64,000 bases of DNA, from NCBI GenBank assembly GCA_963806735.1, contig CAWEBE010000042.1, positions 72,662 to 136,661 of the forward strand. Reading direction: 5' to 3'. Shown piece by piece: positions 1 to 10,000 of this stretch. The DNA comes from CADEFX01 sp963806735. GTDB lineage: Bacteria > Pseudomonadota > Alphaproteobacteria > Rhizobiales > Hyphomicrobiaceae. Under the pieces are notes generated by a model. It did no database searches and was not told the origin of the DNA. It saw only the letters and a list, made by a program, of their open reading frames with translations. Every line of letters starts with the position of its first letter. The first letter of the stretch is position 1. A program made the translations under genes and the position numbers.

Positions 1-21
1 AACCAGGGTCCCAGCATCGCG

Positions 22-49
22 CACCCCACGCTGACCCAGGCGTGGGGTG
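22..49 (+). terminator. Inverted repeat, possible terminator of an upstream gene
   Basis: A perfect 10-bp inverted repeat (CACCCCACGC / GCGTGGGGTG) around an 8-base loop, followed by only a short T run (TTTG). It could terminate a gene lying before the window. The weak T tract leaves this uncertain. Confidence 0.4.
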
Positions 50-469
50 TTTGCCGTCGATACGTGGGAACCCCTCACGTTTCGGTGTCTTCGGAAATAG
101 ACACCGGACGGAAGCCGTTGTTGCGTCAGGCTGTAGCCTAGCTGCCATCCGTCTACGAGAGATCCCCGGTCTACCGTGGCCCGTCTCCGACATTATGGGG
201 GTGGGTGTTGATCGTGCCTTTGATCGTGCGCTGGCAGCATTTCTGATCTGGCTGCGCCAATAAAAAGGTCCACACTGAACGCACGGGCAGGTCGTGGAGG
301 GACCTGTTCATGAACTGCACGCCAGGGCAATCGTGCGGTCCGCCCGGGCTCGAATGCTCAATGTCGGTTGCGACATGCGTACCATAGGCACGGGCCGTAC
401 TGTACCGCTGGTGACTCTGATGCTTTTCACCCTGTCCTGACCAACCACTGCGACTGACAGGAGGACGCC
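50..469. other. Intergenic, upstream of SulP gene
   Basis: No convincing coding region is visible on either strand. The 3' end carries the ribosome binding site of the SulP gene (ACAGGAGGACGCC just before the ATG at 470). The promoter probably lies here, but I cannot place it. Confidence 0.5.
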
Positions 470-2716
470 ATGCCATCCACTAACACGAGCGAAGACGGGG
501 GTTCAGCGTCCGTGGCTGCCGCTGCGGGCCGCTATGTCGCGAACGGCATTCGCTCGCTGACGGCTGACCTCATGGCGGGCGCCATTGTCGCCGCGCTCAA
601 CGTCGCGCTTGCCGTGAGCTTCGCTGCGCTGTTGTTTCAGGGCGAGCTTAGAGACGGCTTTGCCATGGGCTTGTGGGCGCTGCTCCTGAGCATGGTGGTC
701 ACCGGCGTTCTAGTGAACTTGATGACCTCGATCCCGCCGATCTCTGCCGGGCCCGACACCCCGGTGGTCGCCGTCATGACCCTTCTGGCCGCCGCGGTGT
801 CCTCGCAAGTCTTGGCGTCCGGTGGCAGCGCCGAAATCGCCGCGAAGCACACGCTGTTGGCATTCTCACTCATGACGCTGCTGGCCGGCGCGGTTATGTT
901 TCTGATCGGCGCATTGCGCTGGGGGCAACTGCTGCGCTTCGTCCCCTACCCAGTGGTCGGCGGCTTTCTGGCCGCCACCGGTTGGCTGCTCATCATCTCG
1001 AACTATAAGGTGATCACGGGAGAATCGCTCACGATAGCCAACGCATCCGACGCGCTATCGCCGCAAACGCTTCCGAAGGTCGCGTTTGCCGTCGCCTTCG
1101 CCTTGGCCATCCTCGTCGCGCGCAATCGCATCAAGGCCGCCTATCTCATGCCGGTGGCCTTCTTTGGCGCGGCGGGTGTACTCGACTTCGGCCTGTTGGT
1201 CTTCGCCCCCGACGATCGCAGCTGGTTCATCGGCGGAATCCAAAACCTCGAGGCGTGGCTGCCGGTCGCGGCGGCAGCGTCTGCGGACATCGATTGGTCG
1301 ATCTTGCTACGGGCCCTGCCCGAAATCGCCACCTGCGTGATCGTCGGGATCATCTCGTTGATCGTCAAGATCTCGAGCATCGAGACCAGCCGATCGGCAG
1401 CGGCCGACTTCGACCGGGAGTTTCGCGCCAATGGGGCTGCGAGTTTGATTGCGGCGCCGCTTGGCGCGGTGGCCGGCAGCGTACTGGTCAGCTCCTCCAA
1501 GGCCTTCCTGGACGCGGGCGCTCGCACTCGCCTTTCCGGCGTTGCCGCGGCTGTAATCATCGGTCTGGTCGTGCTGGCGGGCATCGACCTGCCCCGCTTG
1601 GTGCCGACACCCATACTGGCAGGATTTGTCCTGCTGCTCGGCTACACGATGCTGACCGATGCGCTGAAGGGCGCATTCAACCAGAAGTCCTGGCTGGAGT
1701 TCGCTCTGGCGCTCGCCATCGCTTTCATCTGTTTGCGCTTCGGGTATATCGCCGGCGTGGTCGCGGGCTTCGTCTGCTCGTGCCTGATCTTCGCCTTCAG
1801 CTATGGCCGTATCGGCGTGGTCCGCCGCCACCTGACACGGGCGGTCTTCTCCGGGGACGTGGAACGCGCACCGGATGCGGAGCGGCTGCTGCGCCAGGAG
1901 GGCAACGCGATACAACTCTACTGGCTCTCGGGCTACATCTTCTTCGGATCCTCCGAAGGTCTGTTCGAGCGCGTGCGCAGCAGCATCGACAGCGATGCGC
2001 TCAAGCCCGTCCGCCACGTCATTCTCGACTTCACCGGCGTCACCGGGATCGACAGCTCGGCGATCGTCAGCCTCGTCAAGCTCCGGAATTTCTGTGATAG
2101 ACGCGGCGTCATCTTGGCCTACTCCGGTCTTGCAGCATCCCTGCAGGCTGCCTTCGAGCACGCCGGACTGTTCGGCAAGGGCAAGCGCCACCGCGCCTGG
2201 CGGAGCCGCAACGAGGCGCTCGACTGGTGCGAGGAACAACTCTTGGCCGTGGTGCGTCCAGCGGTACCGGGGGACGCAGCTGGTCCCGACTTCGAGCGGT
2301 GGCTCGCAGGCGAGCTCGGTGGTCACATTGACGATCACCTCATCGCCTACTTCGAACGAAAGGAGTGCATCGACGGCGACATCATCTACCGCCAGGGCGA
2401 TCCTGCCGACACGATCGACTTCATCGCTGCGGGTACGCTCGCGATCAGCCTCGACGACGGGAGGGGTACGTTGCGCAGGATCCGTCGAAGCGCGCAGCAG
2501 ACGGTGCTGGGAGAGATGGGGTTCTTCCGGGGGGCTCGACGCGCAGCAACGGTTCGTGCGGAAGGACCGGCGCTGATCTATACCCTTTCTCGCCCCAGCC
2601 TGGAGCACATGCGGCGCGAGCGCCCTGATGTGTACGAGTCCTTTCTGCGCTTCGTCATCCGGACGCTGTCTGACCGGCTTGAATTTGCGCACAAGGAAGT
2701 CGCTGCCCTGATGTGA
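470..2716 (+). CDS. SulP-family anion transporter with STAS and cyclic-nucleotide-binding domains
   Basis: Inner-membrane anion transporter or permease of the SulP (SLC26) family, 748 residues. The first ~420 residues form a long series of hydrophobic segments. A STAS domain follows at about 450-560 (HVILDFTGVTGIDSSAIVSL is its typical core). A cyclic-nucleotide-binding domain at about 620-735 has the expected YRQGDPAD, GTLAISL and LGEMGFFRG motifs. This three-part architecture is known in bacterial SulP proteins; the substrate (sulfate, bicarbonate or a dicarboxylate) cannot be told from sequence. The start is set by a strong AGGAGG site 7 bases upstream. The gene stands alone. The cNMP domain suggests control by a nucleotide second messenger, by inference. 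Confidence 0.9.
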   Translation: MPSTNTSEDGGSASVAAAAGRYVANGIRSLTADLMAGAIVAALNVALAVSFAALLFQGELRDGFAMGLWALLLSMVVTGVLVNLMTSIPPISAGPDTPVVAVMTLLAAAVSSQVLASGGSAEIAAKHTLLAFSLMTLLAGAVMFLIGALRWGQLLRFVPYPVVGGFLAATGWLLIISNYKVITGESLTIANASDALSPQTLPKVAFAVAFALAILVARNRIKAAYLMPVAFFGAAGVLDFGLLVFAPDDRSWFIGGIQNLEAWLPVAAAASADIDWSILLRALPEIATCVIVGIISLIVKISSIETSRSAAADFDREFRANGAASLIAAPLGAVAGSVLVSSSKAFLDAGARTRLSGVAAAVIIGLVVLAGIDLPRLVPTPILAGFVLLLGYTMLTDALKGAFNQKSWLEFALALAIAFICLRFGYIAGVVAGFVCSCLIFAFSYGRIGVVRRHLTRAVFSGDVERAPDAERLLRQEGNAIQLYWLSGYIFFGSSEGLFERVRSSIDSDALKPVRHVILDFTGVTGIDSSAIVSLVKLRNFCDRRGVILAYSGLAASLQAAFEHAGLFGKGKRHRAWRSRNEALDWCEEQLLAVVRPAVPGDAAGPDFERWLAGELGGHIDDHLIAYFERKECIDGDIIYRQGDPADTIDFIAAGTLAISLDDGRGTLRRIRRSAQQTVLGEMGFFRGARRAATVRAEGPALIYTLSRPSLEHMRRERPDVYESFLRFVIRTLSDRLEFAHKEVAALM

Positions 2717-2829
2717 TTGTTCCCCTCTTGATCGGCTTCGTTTGACCGAACCTCATTCGATCACCTTGTCGGTGCGGTCGAGCACTCTTGGTCGGAATCT
2801 CGAGCCGACCGCCTTGACGGCCCTGAGGT

Positions 2830-3284
2830 TGCTCGCCAGCTCGATTTCCCATTGTCGGTTCTGCCAGCAGTTGACGGGGTTCGCCTATCTGGTTGAGCCG
2901 ATTTTCCGCAAGGCAAATGTTGTCTTCGAGGGTATTGCCGTAAGACATACGAGAGTCGCTCCGACTCGAGCGACAAAGCGCGTAACACTTAACTTCTGCG
3001 GCAGGTCCGGGACGAATCTCTACCTTGACCTCGAGCGCTTTCCGGACGTCCTGGGGCTGTGCGGCGGCACTTTCGACGATTTCGACTGGTTCGACCAGTG
3101 CATTGCCGTTACATCCTCATCCGCTCGGCCCATGCTTCCCGGGCGTGCCCCCTACGAGGGGCACGCGATCAACCTCGACGGGCCAAACCAGCCGATTGTG
3201 CTGGCCCATGCGCTGACATCACCGAAAATGCGAAGGGTCGATCTGGCTGCAAGGATGCGTGGGCGCTGGCGCACTGGGACATAG
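2830..3284 (+). pseudogene. Broken GFA/CENP-V-type zinc protein
   Basis: The frame shows the GFA (glutathione-dependent formaldehyde-activating-like) family signature: a zinc-binding HCRFCQQLTG segment, then FCGRSGTNLYLDLERFPDVLG with Cys in the second metal site, and the GTFDD..WFD tail. The normal N-terminal beta strands with the first CxCG pair are missing. The upstream in-frame codons are not GFA-like and no RBS precedes the first ATG (2742). One zinc ligand of the second site also looks replaced (FCGRSG instead of FCPxCG). I read it as a 5'-truncated remnant, possibly damaged by arrival of the recombinase element that follows. Confidence 0.6.
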
Positions 3285-3320
3285 GTGGGCGTCGGCCGTT
3301 GAAAGCGGCACAACTCATAG

Positions 3321-4253
3321 ATGCGTGGCGCCGATCAAGGGATATCAGCTGCCCGCGTCCATATCGTACAAATGAAGGGCGGTGTGGTGACGTCGACCGC
3401 TCAAAACGTCGCGCATGTGCTGCGCAAGGTCGCAAAGTTATCTGGCACGCTGACGCCCGAAGAAGTTGCTGAAGTTGAGGAGGCGTACAAGAACCTGCGG
3501 CGGCATTTCAAAGACCGTGCGTTTCCTCGCATAGATCAGGACCAAAAGGTTCTTGATCAACTCGATGAAGCGCGAATGGTGGATGCGCTTCTGGCTTTAG
3601 CGCGGCGAAGAGTTGCGGCAATACGGCGGTCCGGCAAACGCGACAAGCGGAGCGCCATTCAGGTGCAGTTGGCGTTGGTGCTTGAACTTCTGCTTTGCGC
3701 GCCACTGCGCATCAAGAATCTTGTCCGGCTCAACCGTCGTCAACACTTCTTCACTGCGACATTGAACGGCGCCGAGTGGACATTGATCCGCATCTCAGGA
3801 GATGAAACCAAGACCGGCGAACCCACGGAGCACATCCTTTTCCAGGATGCCGCTGAGTTGCTTCGTCTCTACGTCGACGTGTATCGGTCGCTGATCAGTG
3901 CCGAACCCGGTGATTGGCTGTTTCCGGGCGGCAAGGGCGGCCACAAGACCGAGAACACGCTGGGGACGCAACTGACGCGCTGGATCAGCGCAGAGCTGAG
4001 CATCGCGTTCCACCCCCACCTCATCCGCAAGATTGTGACCAAGATTTACGCGGACTTGGATCCCGGCGGCATGGAGGTGATGCGACGCCACCTGGGACAT
4101 CGGTCTGACGCGATGCTGCGCAAGACCTACATGCAGAAGGCACATTGCGCTTCCCAGCAGAAATACATCGAGGCGCTCGAAAGCCGCCGCCTCAGCGCCT
4201 TTGGCCTCGCACGCCTAAGCGCCGGCCGAGCCGCGAGGAGTCCCCGTGCCTAA
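3321..4253 (+). CDS. Tyrosine recombinase/integrase 1 of a recombinase trio
   Basis: Site-specific tyrosine recombinase, 310 residues. All catalytic residues can be seen: Arg in APLRIKNLVRLN, Lys in the ETKTGEP hairpin, H-x-x-R in HPHLIRK, His in LGHRS and the Tyr nucleophile in KTYM. The N-terminal core-binding domain is short for a phage-type integrase, so the gene may be 5'-truncated. A stop codon lies directly before the first ATG; an ATG at 3372 is the other possible start. It overlaps the next recombinase by 8 bases, which implies translational coupling. With the two following genes it forms an operon of three recombinases, probably the mobility module of an integrative element. Confidence 0.8.
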   Translation: MRGADQGISAARVHIVQMKGGVVTSTAQNVAHVLRKVAKLSGTLTPEEVAEVEEAYKNLRRHFKDRAFPRIDQDQKVLDQLDEARMVDALLALARRRVAAIRRSGKRDKRSAIQVQLALVLELLLCAPLRIKNLVRLNRRQHFFTATLNGAEWTLIRISGDETKTGEPTEHILFQDAAELLRLYVDVYRSLISAEPGDWLFPGGKGGHKTENTLGTQLTRWISAELSIAFHPHLIRKIVTKIYADLDPGGMEVMRRHLGHRSDAMLRKTYMQKAHCASQQKYIEALESRRLSAFGLARLSAGRAARSPRA

Positions 4254-5298
4254 GCAGCGGTTCTATATTCCGCTCGAAGAGTGGCCGTCCGGAGATCGGC
4301 GGGCGTTTGAGCGAGCACTGCAATCTGGCGGCTTGTTTGAAGCACAGGGGCTCGCATCGCGCTGGGCGCCACATACTCGGATAGGGGCGGTAAAGGGCTA
4401 TGGTCATTGGCTTCGCCACCTGAAGTCCACCGGTCGGCTTGATGACCATTTGGCCCCGACGGCGCGGGCCACCAAGGTGGCGCTCGCGGAATATGTGGCG
4501 GACCTTGAGACGCGGCTCGCACCCGCCTCCGTGGCTAGCCGCACTCGGGCGCTCCTGGTGGTTCTGCGAGTCATCGAACCTACAGCCGACCACGAGCTTG
4601 TTCGAAGAGTTGTCAAAAATACGCGCGTTCGCATGACACAACAGAGAGATAAGCGCGAAAGGTTGGTGGCACCAGCGGAGCTATACGGCGCCGGTCTCGC
4701 CCGCATGGAGCGAAATCGCGTACTGGCAGGTCAGCACAAGACAGCTGCGATCCGATACAGCGATGGGCTGATGATGGCCGCGCTGGCTGCGAAGCCAATT
4801 AGGCGAAGAAACCTTGTGGGGACACGTATCGGCGAGCACCTGAAGAGATCCCCGAGCGGGCACTACGAATTGCGATTCGCGGCGCAGGAGACCAAGACCA
4901 AGCAAGCCATTGTCGCTGATCTGCCAGCGACGCTGACGCCCTACATCGACTATTGGATCAACGTCGCTCGACCGGTTCTGTTAGGCAGCGGGCAAAGCGA
5001 TGCCATGTGGCTCACGACGACCGGGACCAACATGGCCTGCGAGACTGCCTACACCCGCTTTTGCAGAGCCACGAACGAAGAGCTTGGCGTGCGCATCAAT
5101 CCACATTTGGTACGGGACATTGTCGCCACCGGCATTGCGATCACAATGCCCGAATCGGCGGCCATCATACCTATGATCCTCGACCATCGAAGCGACCAGA
5201 CTTCATTGCGGCACTACAATCTGGCCGATCAGTTTTCAGCCAGCCTTCGTTACGTGGACCGGCTTGAGAAGCTCCGTCGTCGCGTGCAGAACCGTTAG
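4246..5298 (+). CDS. Tyrosine recombinase/integrase 2 of a recombinase trio
   Basis: Second tyrosine recombinase, 350 residues, GTG start with GAGGAG just upstream inside the 3' end of recombinase 1. Residues 1-120 look like a SAM-like core-binding domain. The catalytic domain shows Arg in KPIRRRNLVGTRI, Lys in ETKTKQA, H-x-x-R in NPHLVRD, His in LDHRS and Tyr in LRHYN. It is diverged from recombinase 1 (for example LDH instead of LGH), so the pair is not a recent duplication. The serine recombinase starts 8 bases after its stop. Confidence 0.85.
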   Translation: MPKQRFYIPLEEWPSGDRRAFERALQSGGLFEAQGLASRWAPHTRIGAVKGYGHWLRHLKSTGRLDDHLAPTARATKVALAEYVADLETRLAPASVASRTRALLVVLRVIEPTADHELVRRVVKNTRVRMTQQRDKRERLVAPAELYGAGLARMERNRVLAGQHKTAAIRYSDGLMMAALAAKPIRRRNLVGTRIGEHLKRSPSGHYELRFAAQETKTKQAIVADLPATLTPYIDYWINVARPVLLGSGQSDAMWLTTTGTNMACETAYTRFCRATNEELGVRINPHLVRDIVATGIAITMPESAAIIPMILDHRSDQTSLRHYNLADQFSASLRYVDRLEKLRRRVQNR

Positions 5299-5306
5299 GA
5301 AGCCAC

Positions 5307-6974
5307 ATGCGCGTAGCAATTTATGGCCGCTATTCGTCCGACAAGCAGTCGGACACATCCATTGCTGACCAGATCAGGCTGTGCCGGGCGCGCGCCGAGC
5401 GAGAAGGTTGGGATGTTGTTGCGACCTACCATGACGCGGCATTGAGCGGGACGCTCAAGCAGCGGCCCGGATACGTGAGAATGGTGTCGGATGCCCTGTC
5501 GGGGCGGTTTGACCATGTACTCGCTGAAGCCCTTGATCGGCTGAATCGTGACCTGGAAGCAACGGCGAGGTTGTTCAAGCAGCTCAGCTATGCCGGAGTT
5601 CAGCTGCATACGCTGACCGAAGGTCAGGTGTCCGAAATCCATGTCAGCATCGGCGGCCTGATGGGCGAACTCTACGTCAAGAACCTCGCAGACAAAACGC
5701 GACGGGGCCTGAGCGGTCGAATCGACGCGGGCAAGTCCGGTGGCGGGCGGTCGTTTGGCTACGATACGGTTGGCGGCCTCGACGGCGATGGCAATCCGAT
5801 TACGGGGGAACTCAAGATCAATTTGCATGAGGCAGCCGTTGTCCGAGACATCCTTCAGCGGTTTGCATCCGGTCAAGGGCCTCGGGCCATCGCCCGTGAC
5901 CTCAATCGGCAAGGTGTGCCGGGCCCGGGCGGCCGACCCTGGGGTGATACGACGATCCGCGGTCACGCCAAGAAAGGCGTCGGACTGATCAACAATGAGC
6001 TTTATGTTGGTCGCCGGATCTGGAACCGCAGCCGGTGGATCAAGAATCCGGACACGGGGCGACGCGTCCAGCGCCCCAACCCGCCGTCCGAATGGAAAAT
6101 CCACGAGGTGGAGCATCTCCGAATCGTCGACGACGAACTGTGGCTGGCCGTCAAGCGTAGGCAGCAAGAAATTGTGCGGCCAAGAACCGATCCCTACACA
6201 ACCAACCCTCTAAATTCCAACCACCGGCCGCGATTCTTGCTCTCCGGCTTGTTGACATGCGGTGTGTGTGGCGGTGGCTATACCATAAAGGCCAAAGATC
6301 GGTACGGCTGCGCGCGACGTGGCAGGCAAGGTATCTGCGCGAACGATCGCACAGTGACGCGACACCAGCTTGAACGCCGCGTTCTCGACGGCTTGCGGCA
6401 ATCGCTGGTCACGCCCGAACTGGTGGCGGAATTCGTCTCGGAGTATCAGGCGGAGTGGAACCGCCTGCAGCGGCAACGAGCCGTGGAGGCTGGCAAGCGC
6501 GATCGCAGGCTGTCCGACGTGAAGCGGCGCTTGGCCGGCATCCTTGCCGCCATCGAACAGGGCATCGTCACACCCACGACCAAGGAGCGCCTCGAAACTC
6601 TTGAAGCAGAGAAGGCGACCTTGGAGGCCGTGCCGGCAGATCGGCCGTTGCCTGCGATACATCCGAAGCTGTCGGAGCTTTATCGCTCCAAGGTGGAACG
6701 GCTAGAAGAGGAACTCGCCGACCCCGAAATCGCCGCGGAGGCCAAATCCCTCCTGCGGTCAATGATCAAGACCATTGTGGTGACACCAGGCAACCGGCGG
6801 GGCGAGGTAAGGCTCCAAGTTCATGGTGAGCTGGCAGCAATTCTAGCCATGTCGCAAAAGAGCCCGAAGTCCTTGGACGCGGCACCGGCTTATCAAGTCT
6901 CGGTGGTTGCGGGGGCACGCAACTCACCTTTACCGAACATTGATTCCATTGCCAAAAAAATTTCGACCCGGTGA
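5307..6974 (+). CDS. Large serine recombinase, third member of the trio
   Basis: Large serine recombinase of 555 residues. The resolvase catalytic domain (about 1-150) has YGRYSSDKQS with the Ser nucleophile near residue 10. The Recombinase DNA-binding domain follows (about 160-290), then a zinc ribbon (CGVCGGG ... RGRQGICAN, about 315-350) and a coiled-coil-rich C-terminal part (RDRRLSDVKRRLAGI onward), as usual for this family. An AGGA site lies 6 bases before the ATG. The family catalyses directional integration or excision through a Ser-DNA linkage. It is unusual to find it cotranscribed with two tyrosine recombinases, which use a different chemistry. Confidence 0.9.
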   Translation: MRVAIYGRYSSDKQSDTSIADQIRLCRARAEREGWDVVATYHDAALSGTLKQRPGYVRMVSDALSGRFDHVLAEALDRLNRDLEATARLFKQLSYAGVQLHTLTEGQVSEIHVSIGGLMGELYVKNLADKTRRGLSGRIDAGKSGGGRSFGYDTVGGLDGDGNPITGELKINLHEAAVVRDILQRFASGQGPRAIARDLNRQGVPGPGGRPWGDTTIRGHAKKGVGLINNELYVGRRIWNRSRWIKNPDTGRRVQRPNPPSEWKIHEVEHLRIVDDELWLAVKRRQQEIVRPRTDPYTTNPLNSNHRPRFLLSGLLTCGVCGGGYTIKAKDRYGCARRGRQGICANDRTVTRHQLERRVLDGLRQSLVTPELVAEFVSEYQAEWNRLQRQRAVEAGKRDRRLSDVKRRLAGILAAIEQGIVTPTTKERLETLEAEKATLEAVPADRPLPAIHPKLSELYRSKVERLEEELADPEIAAEAKSLLRSMIKTIVVTPGNRRGEVRLQVHGELAAILAMSQKSPKSLDAAPAYQVSVVAGARNSPLPNIDSIAKKISTR

Positions 6975-7195
6975 TGGTCCATCAATAGAGATGGTGTGAC
7001 GCACCGCCAGCGGAATATCTTGCAAACGCCGGAGTGCGCCAAACGCCAGCGTCCGAAATGGCTGCTGCAAACGACAAATCTTCGTCGCTGGTCGCTATAA
7101 CTTCGCCTCTGTGGCCCATCACGGAGGTGCGCTTATGCCCAGGGCCGAGCGAACATCCCGGATCAGGTTCTCGTCGCCGTCCGGCTGACGCCCGC

Positions 7196-8554
7196 TCATT
7201 GCACTAAATGGGCAGAGGAAAATGCGTCTGCATAGCTCGACCGCTCGTGGAGATGTTCAAATCCGACGCTTTGGATCTCCTCGAACAACAGGGCCAGCAC
7301 GTCCTTGCGTTCGAGCCGGCGCGCCGAAATCGGCAAGGATCTGAAAGAACAGGTCGCGTTGGGCGTGGCTACCACCCATCTGCCACAGATTACGCCGTGC
7401 GGGCATGAGGAGCGCGAGCACTCGTTCGTGATCCCTCTTTCGATACGCGATTGAGGCTTCAGCGGCCGGGATGCCGGCAAGTGCGTACCGGGGCCCAAGG
7501 GTGCCTCTATCCTCCGCGACAAAGGCGTGCATGTTTCTGACCATGTCTTCCGCTTCGTTCAGGCGTCCGGCGGCCGCCATCCCAATGCGCAATGTGCAGA
7601 TGTAAAAGGACTGCAGTGATTGCCGATGCGCGCCGCGGCCAGCTCGGCCACGTCGCTCCAACGGTTGCCGACATCGACACCACGCAGCTCCAGTCGCTGC
7701 AGCAACGCCACGTCGTTCTGAATGTCTACATAGAAGTCTGGGATGGCCTTTAGCAGCGGCGAGCTTTCGTCGCGCAGCTGGCGATCGTAGATAGCGAGAG
7801 CGTCATCGTAGTTTCTTGCCTCGATATGAAAAAGGGCAAGATGCCACCAGTTGTGGTGCCTGATGTGATTGGCCGCAGCCCAGTTGCGGGACAATCCAGA
7901 GCACCAGTCGATGCCGTCTTGGAGGCGTCCCTGCATGATCAGAACGTGGGCCACGGCGTGTGCAGCCCAGGAGTCGCTCGGGATTCAACTCGATGGCTTT
8001 CCGTCCACAGCGCTCCGCTTCAGCATAGGCGCCGTTCTCCTCAAGACCAAAGGCGCGGATTGCGAGATAGGCACTGAGGTTTGGAGTTGTGCTCTCCCAT
8101 GCAGGGGCCGCGCGCTCGGAGATATCGCGCATCCATGCCACCTCGCCAATCCAGAACAGCTCGAACTGCGAAAGCCTTAGGGCGAGCAGGTCTAGGGGAT
8201 TGCTGTTGGCAATCGCCTCATAGTAGTCACGGCCTCCGCTATGCGACCATCGATGGCTGCTTCGAGGCCGGCGATATAGCGTTGTTCCCTTTCAGTATCA
8301 GGTTTGCGAGCGCGCTTCGCAGCGGCCAATTGTTGTTGAGCTGCGTCGCGCAACTCGGGCTTGCGCAGCCCCATGATCAGTATGCCTTTGAAGGCGTAGG
8401 GCAGCGCAAAACCTGGATCTGCCTCGGTTGCACTCTTTATGTGATCCATCGTGTCGGTGCGCCAAGCAATGTAGCTTGAAACGGCTTTTTCGAACGCCTC
8501 GGCGGCCTTCTCACTCTCAGTGCTCAGGGGGTATCCGCAAGTGTCGCGTTGCAT
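7196..8554 (-). pseudogene. TTC38-type tetratricopeptide protein, frameshifted
   Basis: Reading 8554 to 7196 on the minus strand gives a tetratricopeptide protein of the TTC38 family. It shows AAEAFEKAVSSYIAWRTDTM near the N-terminus, AVAHVLIMQGRLQDGI and NHIRHHNWWHLALFHIE in the middle, and LELRGVDVGNRW further on. The similarity alternates between two frames at least four times: 8554-8192, then 8141 to about 7990, 7954-7559, about 7640-7360, and 7350-7196. One break is a single extra base near 7985 (NPS..SWAAHAVAHV is split). The family has a soluble all-helical fold and no assigned reaction. The gene is either decayed or hit by sequence indels, because no large segment appears lost. Confidence 0.7.
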
Positions 8555-8644
8555 GGCCCGATTCCTTTTCCCTGCTTCACTTCGTTACTGTGTGCAGCAG
8601 GCATGGATGCTGCCGCTCCAAGCGGTGCTTGATCGAAGCGGCTT

Positions 8645-9491
8645 TCAGCCAGGCTTTGCTCCGGAGCAGATGACAAACTCCAAGTCCGTTTCAAAGCCGC
8701 GTTCGCCTTCAAATTCCTGCAAGCCAGCTGCCACTTCAGCCCAGGCCTCCCACCTCTTGTCGTCGCTGAGCTCCGCCGCGACAGCGCGATAGGCGCCGAA
8801 CGCCTGCTGCATCATCTGCAGTGCCTCAGCAGCCGAAGCCAAGCGAAGGGGTGCACGCAGCACTTGCTCTTTCAGATCGACCAATCCGCCGCTGGTCATC
8901 AGCGCCGGCAACACGCCGGCTTTGCCCAGCGCAAAGATACCAGGCTGGCCCAGTGTGGGTGGCTCTTTGTTGGCGTGGCGCAAGAGAACCTGCATCGGCT
9001 TTGCCATGAACGGGTTGTTGGCCGGCGTCGTGAAGACAAGGGCTGCAAAACGGGCTTTTGGCTTTGAGCACCCGTTCTATGCTGGTCAACGCCAGCCCAG
9101 GTGCGGCGAACAGCATGAGACCGAGGCGACTAATGGCGGCATCAAAGGGCGCCTGCGCAGGGTCCAGGTCTTCCGCCGCGCATTCAATGGTCCGGATGTT
9201 ATTCAGCCCGATCCGCTGCGCGTTCTCGCCCACGTGGACGAGCATGGTGCCGGATATGTCCACCGCAACCACCGAGCCACTTGACCCGACGCGTGCGGCG
9301 GCACGCATAGTTTGGCTGCCGGCGCCACAGGCCAGGTCAAGCACGCGCTGACCGTCGGCCACGCCAGCCATATCGAGCAGTGCCTCGGTCACCTCGGCGA
9401 GACCAGCGGAAAAGGCTGCTTCCCACTTTGCCCAGCCAGGCGCGGCCGTCTCCCAGGTAGACCGCAGGTCAGCGACTTGATCGTCAGCCAC
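8645..9491 (-). pseudogene. Class I SAM-dependent methyltransferase, one frameshift
   Basis: Likely start is the GTG at 9491 (VADDQVADLRSTWETAAPGW). Motif I is VLDLACGAGSQT, followed by the acidic VVAVDISGTM and the post-I region IECAAEDLD. After ERVLKAK the frame shifts near 9050: an AAAA run appears one base too long, and reading AAA restores ARFAALVFTTPANNPFMAKPMQVLL. The remainder (about 9007-8645) is methyltransferase C-terminus in the second frame. The substrate is unknown. Since only one homopolymer base separates the two frames, the true gene may be intact. Confidence 0.7.
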
Positions 9492-10000
9492 GGGAGCGCT
9501 CCAAAGCCCTAGACAGCGCGCAGAGAGCATACTCCGCTCAATGACTTTCTGAGAAGTTGAGAGTTCGACGGATTGACGGTTAAAGCGCTCTCCGCCCATG
9601 GCGGAGTGGGGTAAAATTGGCCGTGACAGCGGCGGCAAATGCTCGGCGCCTTTCACCAGCCTCAACTCGGCTTGGCTATCGGTTACGCGGTACAAGGGTC
9701 GTCATCGATATGTTGCTGGTGCATGCAGTGCCGGTCGTGGCACCGAACTGACTACTTCCGCGCAACAGCGCTTCGTCCGAGAATGGGGGAAAGCCTGGCA
9801 TTCAGCCGATGAGGGCGCGAGGACCATTGGTCGACCCGAACCTGAAGGCACTAACGCGCAGCCGGTGCCGGAAGAGCTTTGAGCGGCGGCGCGTCTGGGA
9901 TGCTCCACGCAGGCATCGCAGAAACCTCGTTCTTGTGCGACATATGAGGAATGGCTCTGTTGAGCCATCCCCTGCCGGAGGAGACTGGGAGGACCTCCAT

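Noticed and set aside
1307..2692. 461-codon minus-strand frame inside the SulP gene
   Set aside because: Shadow of a high-GC gene; the plus frame has clear SulP/STAS/cNMP domains.
9598..9882. 94-codon plus-strand frame upstream of DUF3237
   Set aside because: No RBS, no family features, biased composition typical of a shadow frame.
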